DNA from: Plecoglossus altivelis
Lineage: Eukaryota; Chordata; Actinopteri; Osmeriformes; Plecoglossidae
Reading direction: 5' to 3'
Assembly: GCA_036571765.1 (NCBI GenBank)
Contig: BROE01000013.1
Location: 1-64,000 of the forward strand
Length of the DNA stretch: 64,000 bases
Both the position numbers and the translations under genes were made by a program. Of the stretch, positions 23,201 through 35,200 are shown piece after piece (position 1 is the first letter of the stretch; the number at the start of each line of letters is the position of its first letter). The notes below the pieces were generated by a model. The model did not search any database and was not told the origin of the DNA. It saw only the letters and a program-made list of their open reading frames with translations.

Positions 23201-26200
23201 GGAAAATGCATCAGGCAGGAAGAATGTCTGCTTCAGAGATCATAACAGAAGGGTAACATGAAGCAAACCCAGCATGACTTACCCAGTCTTTGGACTAAAG
23301 ATGAAATGAGAAGGGATGAAATAAAAAGGGTGAGTTAACAAAAATAAAAGTGAGCTGAAGCAAATGTAAGTGGTCTGTCTAACTGCAAACAGACCAACAG
23401 AAGATCTGTACTCCAGAAACAGACACTGCCATAACAATGCCACTACCATTTAAATGGTGCCTAATTACAATCATACAATTTAAATGGTGATTAATTACAA
23501 TCATATCATTTAAATTTACAGTTTTTCTCAGTCGCTTTGGTACATTTCTCAGGTCAGAATTGAATTTCTCAAAACTACCTGTTCAATTCTCATATCATTG
23601 TGTCACTTGTTCACATCAAAATAACAGTTTCTCATTTCTTTGAACAAGCTGCAAATGCTTTGGTACATCCATACAAATGATTATGTACAATTCTCTATTG
23701 TTTCCTACATTATCAGTTGCTTATGTCATGTTGATCAAAATGTATTATATTGGGTCTCTGTTGAATAGTCTCACCCCCTACAACATATAGGCACAAGCTC
23801 ATAGCATAAGTCTTTACATGCAAAATGGTTGAACAAGTTATCATAATATGTCAAGCATATTTCTATACTTTCTATATTTCCATTAGACTTTTTTCAATAT
23901 CTGTCCTGAATTGGTAAATTGCTCCCAGGTGAATCTTGACTTTCTCTAACAAAGGTGAATTTCATGAAGCATCAACTAGCAGGTATACACAGTATACAGC
24001 CCGAGCAACAGAATGTTACAATGTTTGACAATGGAAAGACAAGGAATTGTCAACAGCCAGAGAGAAGAAAAAGAAGAGAGTTCATCCAAACTTTAGCCAT
24101 AGTTCCACAGAACATCCCTACCAGAGTAAAACTGTTTATATATGAACAACATGACTAAACATTATTGACTGTTCTTATCCTTACACAATGACACAGGACT
24201 TGTCATTTTGATGGCACTGACATGTTCATTGACAGATATTTACTTTTGAGATGAACCAAGGATTTTGAGTAAGAGAGTGGCTTTTGCAGGTTATCCATGA
24301 TGTTTTGCTATTTGTACAAATTTTTTTGAGAAATTCACTTACTGTTTTGCAAATTGTGAGTTTGATGCGAGAAATGTACCAAAGCGACTGAGAAAAACTG
24401 TAAATGGGCAAGATTGTGGTTCATTACAAACCGCTAACTGTCATGCTGCTAAACCTATTATTACTTTAGACAGTTCATCGAGACCCCATAGACCTAAGAC
24501 AAGCTTCTAACGAAATACTTCCATCCAACGGGTGTGAAATGAAGGACTGATACAACAGGGGACACTGCACAATAAAGCAAAAGAAGACTTCAGACTGTCC
24601 ACCAATTCTTAGATCTAAAGGGGCATTCTGCAGTTTTCTTTCCTGTCCACGGCTAAATGAGGAGTTGAAGATGATTGAAGCCAGCTTCTCCCAGTGTGGT
24701 CAACTATTCTAATTTGCTGAGACACAGCATACATCATTGCCATTAGTGTAGCTCATGAGCAGTGAGGTTGGGGGAGGAGTGACTATACAGACCTCACAAC
24801 CTTTAGGGACAGCTGATTGTCTCTCCTATGTGCTGTTTATGCACTTTAAATGATGTACATCTATACATGTATAGTTAGCTGCTACTACTGATGTACACAA
24901 AGCCTTTAGCTAGAAGATGAATTAACGACTCAACACCACCTAATAAGGTTTGCCATTGGTAAGAGTGAGCACCTAACAGCGGATTAAATGATGCCATAAA
25001 CAAATTAAGTGCGGTCAATCATGGACAGTACTCCATTAGAGCTCTTGTCCTTGCTTTGTGCCTTCTCCCAGCGACATCATGTCCTCCTCATCTCCATGCA
25101 CAACAGGAAGTACCTACTTCTTCTGCAGTCTCCTGTTCTTCTCCGCTGGGCCTCCCAGGGTCCCCTTGCCATGCCCATCCTTGGAACCACTTTCAGACTC
25201 AGGGGTACCAGCTGCAGAGTTAGGGTTACACTTTAACACCTGTTCACTACTGACCCTCTAACTAGACCTTTTTGGTTGGTTCATTTTCTTGAACATATAA
25301 TACTTATTTAACTGTACATTCATGAGGGAGGGTGCTAGTTATCCAATGCCTAACAAATAGTTGTTGGATATTAGGCGCTTACACATCCGCCTGTCTTCCT
25401 GCTGCATCAAGACAAGGAACAAGAGAACAGACCAACCTTGGATGCTGGGCTCCTTGCTGGGAAAGCCTGCTCTGCCCTTTTCTTTCTTTCCAAACAGACG
25501 TCCTATGGAAGACTTGATACTTTTCTTCTTGGCGGCCTTGTTAAGGGAGTCCTGGCTGCTGCTGCTGCTGCTGGGGTTGCTGCCATGGCCGTCCTGCTGG
25601 CTGGTCCTGGGCACCAGGAGGGAGCAGGGTGAGCCACATCAGAGCTGTGGAGATCAGCATGATGTGTGGTCATACATTACTGTGGCGGTCTTACCCATGG
25701 ATGTCCCGGATGTCCTCGTGGCTAGAGGTGTAGCCGGCACCCTTCCGCAGGTGCATGGAGCGTGGGGTGCTGGGTGGGGAGCTTTCACACCTGATGGTGG
25801 CCTTGTCATCCTGGGCAGACTGAGGGCGTAACCACGGCACAACATTTTAAGGAATGACAATAAAATAAAAACAGGGACAAAATAACGTTTTAGTGAGAAC
25901 AGTTAATCCAGCCCTTCCCGTTTACTAGGATCTGAGTAACCCAAGTATTCACTACCCTGAATAACGTTCATGCACCAAATGTGGAAACTATTTATAAACT
26001 GTGGATTTCATCGTGTTTATAAGAATGTGCATTTCTGCACTTGGTTAATGAGGATTTCAGTTAAATAATACTGAATGTTAAATTCAAGAGATTATAGGCG
26101 TGGAGGTTAGGGGCAGGGAGGTTAGGAGCAAGGAGGTTAGGGGCAGGGAGGTTAGAGGCATCAGTGCAGAAACACAGCCAGAGGGCAGGGGATCTAGATT

Positions 26201-29200
26201 ACCTTCCTGCGATGCTTGCGCAGGTCACTAGGCTGAAGCATGGCAGCAGAAGAGAAAGCAGAACATTAGTGATTACCAACATCACCAGCCGAAACATTAG
26301 TGATTACCAACATCACCAGCTGGAACATTGGTGATTACCAACATCACCAGCTGAAACATTAGTGATTACCAACATCACCAGCCGAAACATTAGTGATTAC
26401 CAACATCACCAGCCGAAACATTAGTGATTACCAACATCACCAGCCGAAACATTAGTAATTACCAACATCACCAGCCGAAACATTAGTGATTACCAACATC
26501 ACCAGATGGAACATTAGTGATTACCAACATCACCAGCTGAAACATTAGTGATTACCAACATCACCAGCTGAAACATTAGTGATTACCAACATCACCAGTT
26601 GGAACACTTGTGATTACCAACATCACCAGCTGAAACATTAGTGATTACCAACATCACCAGCTGGAACATTAGTGATTACTAACATCACCAGATGGAACAT
26701 TAGTGATTACCAACATCACCAGCTGAAACATTAGTGATTACCAACATCACAAGTTGGAACACTAGTGATTACCAACATCACCAGCTGAAACATTAGTGAT
26801 TACCAACATCACCAGCTGAAACACAGAATACTCACACACACGCAGCACACACACAGAGTTAGATATTCAGATAATCAGAATGAATAAAACACACTCAAGG
26901 TCCAGGACAGGAAATGGATAAAACCACTGCAAATGGGAATGGTGCAGTCCAACACAGGAAGGCACAGCTCTCACGAAGTGACAGCTCTCAGGAAGGCACA
27001 GCTCTCAGGAAGGCACAGCCCTCAGGAAGGCACAGCCCTCAGGAAGGCACAGCTCTCAGGAAGGCACAGCTCTCAGGAAGGCACAGCCCTCAGGAAGGCA
27101 CAGCTCTCAGGAAGTCACAGCTTTCAGGAAGGCACAGCCCTCAGGAAGGCACAGCTCTCAGGAAGGCACAGCCCTCAGGAAGGCACAGCTTTTAGGAAGG
27201 CACAGCCCTCAGGAAGTGACAGCCCTCAGGAAGTGACAGCCCTCAGGAAGTGACAGCCCAGGAAGACACAGCTTTCAGGAAGGCACAGCCCTTAAGTGGG
27301 TGCAGTCCAGTACAGGAAGTCCCTTGATGTAATTATAGTCTCAGGTATGCAGCTAGAAAAGTCTAATGTCTGCCATCTTAAAAATGCTTGTTTTAAATTT
27401 TGTTTAATGCGGTGTAAAAATGTTCAATTGGTTTCAAAGTCAGGGTTGATAACTAAAACCTCAATCTCATAATTAAACAGGTTTGAATAATATAGCCTAA
27501 AAAGTGTGACATTTGTCACACATTGGTTGTACAAACACATGTGCATTGGCGGAGCAGACAGTGTGAAAGCCTTCTGGACCTAATAATATGAACATATTGG
27601 GACTGAGCAGACAGAGGTAAGTACAACAGACTAACTCCCAGACTGCACCCACCAGGGAGAGGCACCAGGAACAAGGATACCTGGATAAAGCAGGGCGCAT
27701 AGCTATGGGCACAGCTGCTAACCCTCACTGTGGGGAAGGGTAGGTAAGCTAGCGTCTGGTTGGACAGGGAGATATAAGGGTTGTAGCAGTAGTGCTACAG
27801 ATGGACACTGTTAGAGATACTGGCAGCAAACACACTTCATCAGCTCATGTACACATCAGCAGAAACACTCATTTCACCAAATCTAAAAAGCCTAAACCAA
27901 AATAAGGATTACAATACTTATCATTAGCATTAATATCCACTAACAATTTGAAGTTATATCGACTTATGACTTATATCGAGTTAAACTGAGGAACATACGT
28001 TGTTTCTCCCATCCAGACACTTTGGGATATTAAAGAAAAATGACTGATGCATTAGATGAGGTCTTTTAAATTCCGTACATTTTGTTGAGAAGAGACATCT
28101 GAAGTGACAAACATCTTGAGTGTTTTGATGGAGAGGTCAGAGAAATGAAAGACAATGACAGGAGTGAGAAGTGGCAACAGTGGTCCTCACCAGGGTCATA
28201 ACCCCCATGCGGTCCACCTCTCGGTTGGGACTACGAGGGAATCTGCGGGGGGTGGAGTGTCCAGAGCCCGGGGGCGACCCCCCCAGGGAGGAGCCCTCTC
28301 CTCCACCCAGGGACGGGGTGATGGAACCCAGGGAGCGGAAACGTCCTCCCAGGCTGTCCCCACTGCCAACCCGGCTCTCTATCTCCTCTGTGCGCATTGT
28401 GGTGCTGTCCTTCTCTTCCTGGATCATCCTGCCGGGGGAGGGAAGGGTTAGCTGTACCCTGAGCACAGCTACTTCCAGTCTATATGAGCATGGTTTTCTA
28501 TACCCTAACCTCTGTGACGTGAGTAGGTATAGCACTGTACCTGATCTCGTTGTTGATGGCGTCCAGCTGTTCCTGCAGCATTAGCGCGAGTGTCTGGGCA
28601 TCGGCCTGGCCTGAGGGAGACAGCAGGTCCACTGAGCTGAAGATCGTCTCACGATCGTCCTCCAGGTCGGACACGTCCATGTCATTCTCAAAAGCATGAG
28701 CCACGTTAGCCAGCACGTTAGCTTGCTGCAGACGCTCCCACTCCTGCTCGTTCAGAGTTTGGACCTGAGGAGATGGGGAGATGAGCAGGAGGAGGTGACA
28801 TGAAGTGGAGGAGAAGTGAGGAGGTCAGGATTACAGGTTGAGAGGAGTAAAATATACAAAATGGGTAGAAAGAGAATGGATGAGGAGAGGAGGAGGAAGG
28901 AAAAGAGGGTTAGAAAGAGAAGAGGGAGAGTTAAGAGAGAGACAGAGTGAAGGGAGCATCAAAAGTGGAAGAGAATAAATGGGATGAAAGAAGGCAGAAT
29001 AATATGACAGCCAACATGGAGGGAAGTCTTTTCATTGATGACATTATCACTCAACTCTACTATCACACTTCACAGCCATTATCACTCTACTATCACACTT
29101 CTCAGCCATAGCACTCATCCTCATCACCACTATCACACTTCTCAGCCATTATCATCTACTATCACACTTCACAGCCATTATCACTCAACTCTACTATCAC

Positions 29201-32200
29201 ACTTCACAGCCATTATCACTCTACTATCACACTTCTCAGTCATAGCACTCATCCTCATCACCACTATCACACTTCACAGCCATTATCACTCAACTCTACT
29301 ATCACACTTCACAGCCATTATCACTCTACTATCACACTTCACAGCCATTATCACTCTACTATCACACTTCACAGCCATTATCACTCTACTATCACACTTC
29401 TCAGCCATAGCACTCATCCTCATCACCACTATCACATTTCACAGCCATTATCATCTACTATCACACTTCTCAGCCATTATCACTCAACTCTACTATCACA
29501 CTTCACAGCCATTATCACTCTACTATCACATTTCACAGCCATTATCACTCTACTATCACACTCCTCAGTCATAGCACTCATCCTCATCACTATCACGCTT
29601 CTCAGCCATAGCACTCATCCTCACCGCAATCACACTTCAAAGCCATAGCACTCATCCTCAACACTATCACACTTCTCAGCCATTAGCACTCATCCTCACC
29701 ACTGTCACACTTCTCAGCCATTAGCACTCATCCTCACCACTGTCACACTTCTCAGCCATTAGCACTCATCCTCACCACTGTCACACTAACTTACTTGTCG
29801 CTGCTGACCACACCGGAAGCAGAAGGGAAAGAGACACAAAAATATTCAAATCTGATTCCAATTGTAAAAGTGGTTTGGTAGAAATCATAAGATCTCCTTA
29901 GAAAAATGTTCTATATTACTTTTCCAAGTGATGATCTACTGAACAGTGGACAACAAAGCACATACAAACAACACTTCCTGTCCCACAAACACAATCATCT
30001 TCTGTTTTACGATTGTGACAACGTCATGCCTGTAACATAACAGCCAAGGCACAGGGCCCCAAGCATAACATCCAGACAGATGCTGATAGTGTCGGAGGTG
30101 TCCCACCTTGGAAGGCTCATCTCTGAGCGCAGTGACACGTCCCCTCTGTGGCCGGCGCAGCACCAGCGCACTGCCATACAGGTCTGAGTGGCTGTCCAGC
30201 ACGGACGAGGCTGACACAGGGAACCTGAAGTCTGGGGTGCTGCTCATGACAGAACGTCTGGAGACACAGGAGGGAAGACACTAGTCAGGGTTTGCATCTC
30301 TCTGACTGGGTTAGGGTTAGCCTAACCCAGTCAGAGAGATGCAAAGCCAATCAGGAGGGAAGACACTACTGGTCATAGCAGGTGTGGAAGATCATACCCG
30401 TGTAGCAGTGAGTTACTTCTGCTCCGGCCCTGGTCACTTTCCGTCCGCATGGTCTCAATCTGAATCAGAAGCTGCTCCTGTGTGTGTAGAGGGGGGGAGA
30501 GGGGGGGTAGCTAGATAAGGAATTCTGTCAGCCGTCTTCAGAACACACTGCCTACAGGGAGTCTTCAGAACACACTGCCTACAGGGAGTCTTCAGAACAC
30601 ACTGCCTACAGGGAGTCTTCAGAACACAACACACTTCCTGTCAATTTCTGACCTTCTCATGATGGGCCTCCTCAATCAGTTTCTTGGTGTGCTCCAGGTC
30701 TCGTATAAGTGCGTTCTGCAGCCCAGAGAAGGAGAAGACAGATATCTTGAAAAACGTGTAGCATGATAACCAGAAATACAGAAAACAAGAGAAAATAGGT
30801 GCAACTTTGAGCATCAAAGGTTAGAATTCCTGCCCTGTGCGTCAGCGAGCCTTCAGAGAAGCGCGTCTACTAAGTGAATGTCATTACATTCATTACTATG
30901 TTGATAACCCTAACCCAGGTAACCCTAACCCAGGTAACCCTAACCCAGGTAACCCTAACCCAGGTAACCCTAACCCAGTCTTATTATGAACACTGGGTCC
31001 CACCTTGTCCTCCAGAGCAGACATCCTCTCCTTCAGGTGCAGCTGCAGACGCTCGTTGGACTCAGACAGCAGCTTGTCCACCGTCTCTGACAGACGCTTG
31101 TTGTGCTCCTCGTTCATCTTCTCCCGCTGCCGCGCCTGCCAACAAACATCACTGATAGATTACCATGATAACATCACAACACTGACAGATTACCATGATA
31201 ACATCACACCACTGACAGATTACCATAACATCACAACACTGATAGATTACCATGATAACATCACACCACTGATAGATTACCATGATAACATCACAACACT
31301 GATAGATTACCATGATAACATCACACCACTGACAGATTACCATGATAACATCACAACACTGATAGATTACAACAATAACATCACAACACTGACAGATTAC
31401 CATGATAACATCACAACACTGATAGATTACAACAATAACATCACAACACTGACAGATTAATGGTAACCACACCAGCGATATAACCATGTGTCAGGGTTCT
31501 AACATGGGTTCTCACCCTGAGAAGCTCCTGGTTCTTCTCCTCCAGCTGAGCCTCCAGTTGCCTCAAGCCCTCCTCCACATTGCCATGGCGCTCCTCTGCC
31601 TGCACAGAGAATATGAGCCCAGGTCACTTTATAATATTCATCAGGTTGACCCACTAGTTTCTGTTCCCACAGCAATGGGTGTAGATGTAGAAAAGTGTCT
31701 CTCCTAGCAAGGAGAGGGGCTAGCAGGATGGGGAGGGGCTAGCAGGATGGGGAGGGGCTAGCAGGATGGGGAGGGGCTAGCAAGATAGAGAGAGGCTAGC
31801 AGGATGGGGAGGGGCTAGCAGGATGGGGAGGGCTAGCGAGATAGGGAGGGGCTAGCAGGATGGGGAGGGGCCAGCAGGATAGGGAGGGGCTAGCAGGATG
31901 GGGAGGGGCCAGCAGGATGGGGAGGGGCCAGCAGGATAGGGAGGGGCTAGCAGGATGGAGGATCTGACCTTGCTGAGGGCAGCCACACGCTGAGCTAACT
32001 CTGCCTCCACTTCAGGAAGTGTCTCAGCCTTCTGTAAGGTCTGCTGCAGCTTCTGTTCCGCTTGGTCCAGTCGCTCCTGCAGGAGCCTGTTCCTCTCCTC
32101 TGTCTGCAACACAACAACAGATCAGCTCTGTAACCCTAACAAACAACATCAACACAACCCAAACATAACTGTGGCTCAACTCAACCATGAAAAGCTGACA

Positions 32201-35200
32201 CCATGTACCACCACTAACTGTGTGGTGTTAGGCTAACCCTAACCCTAACCCTAACCCTATACACACCCTACCTGGCGAAACAGCGCCTCTTTGTTGGCCA
32301 GCTCATTCTCCAGCTTGTCGTTCAGGTCGTGAACAGACGTGGCCTCTCGCTGAGCTGCCAGGTAGCGCTTCTCTAGAGTGGTGATTCTCTCCTCCATATC
32401 TTCCTTCTGAGCCATGGACTACACACACACACACACACGCACGCGCACGCGCACACACATACCCACACACACACATACACATACAGGAGAGAAGGAGAGG
32501 CTGTAGGGTCAATAGACATCAAAGCCTTAGAAGAGAATACCTGTTCAGTAATTCAACACCAAAAGTCCCTAAAAAGTCAAAAATTATGAAATTGTGTTGA
32601 GCGTCGCTCACAGTTGCATTCTTATAGAGACACTATAAGCTATACACTATAAGCTATACACTATAAGCTATACACTATAAGCTAGACACTATAAGCTAGA
32701 CACTATAAGCTAGACACTATAAGCTAGACACTATAAGCTAGACACTATAAGCTAGACACTATAAGCTATACACTATAAGCTATACACTATAAGCTATACA
32801 CTATAAGCTATACACTATAAGCTATACACTATAAGCTATACAGTATAGCTGGGCAACACGGATGGGTTGTTGACTTCAGGGAGTAAATGCAACCAAGAGT
32901 GTGTGTTCAGAGTCAGCCTGTGTGTGTGTGTGTGTTCAGAGTCAGCCTGTGTGTGTGTGTGTATTCAGAGTCAGCCTGTGTGTGTGTGTGTGTGTGTTCA
33001 GAGTGAGCCTGTGTGTGTGTGTTCAGAGTGAGCCTGTGTGTGTGTGTGTTCAGAGTCAGCCTGTGTGTGTGTGTGTGTTCAGAGTCAGCCTGTGTGTGTG
33101 TGTGTGTTCAGAGTCAGCCTGTGTGTGTGTGTGTGTGTTCAGAGTCAGCCTGTGTGTGTGTGTGTGTTCAGAGTCAGGCTGTGTGTGTGTGCCTACCTCT
33201 CGCAGGTCTCTCTGCAGGCGTGTATTGATGTCCTCAGACTTGATGAGATCTTTGCGTGCTGTGTCCAGGTCCTCCTCAAGCTCACTGATGCGAGCAGACA
33301 TGGCGGCCATGCAGTCCTTCATCTGGGTCAGCTCTGAAGTCTGCCTGGAAACCCGCTGCTGCAGGTCCTCTACATCCTCCCGCTGGCCCAGAGAGCTGTC
33401 AGAGCAGCGCTGGGGGACACCAGGGGAAGATGTAGGATACACAGAGTCACCAGGGGAAGATGTAGGATACACAGAGTCACCAGGGGAAGATGTAGGATAC
33501 ACAGAGTCACCAGGGGAAGATGTAGGATACACAGAGTCACCAGGGGAAGATGTAGGATACACAGAGTCACCAGGGGAAGAGGAGGTCAGGAGGGGTCCGT
33601 CCACTCTGTCGAGGTCAGGAGGGAGGTCAGGAGGGAAGTCAGGAGGGAAGCTGGGAAGTCAGGAGGGAAGTCAGGAGGGAAGTCAAGAGGGAAGTCAGGA
33701 GGGAAGTCAGGAGGGAAGTCAAGATGGAAGTCAAGAGGGAAGGTGGGAAGTCAGGAAGGAAGTCAGGAGGGAACGTTCAGCGACAGGAAGTCAGGAGGGA
33801 AGGCTGGGGAAGTCAGAAGGAAGTCAGGAGGCGAAGGTCAGGAGGAAGTGGGAAGCGAAGCTGGGAAGTCAGGAGGGAAGCTGCGAAGTCAGGAGGGAAG
33901 TCAGGAGGGAAGGTGGGAAGTCAGGAAGGAAGTCAAGAGGGAAGCTGGGAAGTCAGGAAGGAAGTCAAGAGGGAAGCTGGGAAGTCAGGAAGGAAGTCAA
34001 GAGGGAAGCTGGGAAGTCAGGAAGGAAGTCAGGAGGGAAGCTGGGAAGTCAGGAGGGAAGTCAGGAGGGAAGCTGGGAAGTCAGGAGGGAAGTCAGGAGG
34101 GAAGCTGGGAAGTCAGGAGGGAAGTCAGGAGGGAAGTCAGGAAGGAAGCTGGGAAGTCAGGAGGGAAGTCAGGAGGGAAGTCAGGAGGGAAGCTGGGAAG
34201 TCAGGAGGGAGGTCAGGAGGGGTCCGTCCACTCTGACGAGGTCAGGAGGGAGGTCAGGAGGGAAGTCAGGAGAAGTCAGAGGAAGCTGGAATCAGAGGTA
34301 AGTCAGGAGGAAGTCAGAGGGAAGTTCAGAGGAATCAGGAGAAATCAGAGAAGGCAGAGGGAACTGGAAAGCAGGAGGAATGGGAATCAGGAGGAATCAC
34401 GGTAGGGAAGTCAGGAGGGAAGTGCAGGAGAATCAGGAAGAACTGAAGTCAGGAGGGAATTCAGGACGAACTGGACATCAGGGGAAGTCAGGAGGCGAAT
34501 CAGAGGAAGTCACCGAAGGAAGCTGGCGAATCAGGGAGGTAAGTCAGAGGGAAGTCAGGAGGGAAGTCAGGAGGGAAGTCAGGAAGGAAGTCAGGAGGGA
34601 AGTCAGGAGGGAAGTCAAGAGGGAAGTCAGGAGGGAAGTCAGGAGGGAAGTCAGGAGGGAAGTTACAAGCAGGGGCAGCCGTATCAGTGGCGCCTGAAGG
34701 CCGAGTCGTCCTAATTATCATGGCCATGTCTTGGCCCGGGAATAGGTCAAAAGAGAGATCTGTTTTGACGGTTTTGTATTGGGGTGCTTTGTGTTAATGT
34801 GAGCATGAGGAAATATGTAAACACATGAAATCCCTGGAACACTGGTCAGGTCCCACCAGACTACCAACACAGCAGTCCCTCAAACTATTATAAAATAACA
34901 ACTAATACGAAACACAGAGAAGATGCTGGTAAAATGAGAACCACCTCTCCTCCAACACACCTTCTCGTCCAGGGCTTTGTGATGCTCGAACAGGGACTTC
35001 AGAGCCTTGAGCACCTCCACCTCGCTGGACACCCCGGCTGGAGACTGGGCTTGCCTCTTCACCACTGTCATCCTCAGGCTGCGTTCGTGACGAGACACCA
35101 AGCACTCCAGGTGCTCCAGGAGCAGCTACACATGGAGGGAGAACACAGGCGCACAGTCAATACACACAGGTACACACACACACTCAATATACACAGGTAC

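Noticed and set aside
32234..32260. Chromosome end or telomere fusion
   Set aside because: Only about four repeats, inside an intron, like several other short telomere-like words in this window.
32901..34405. Open frames of up to 466 residues across the GT-rich, 30-bp and 12-bp arrays
   Set aside because: They are translations of tandem repeats without stops. They run antisense through real ppfia1 exons and have no similarity to a protein.
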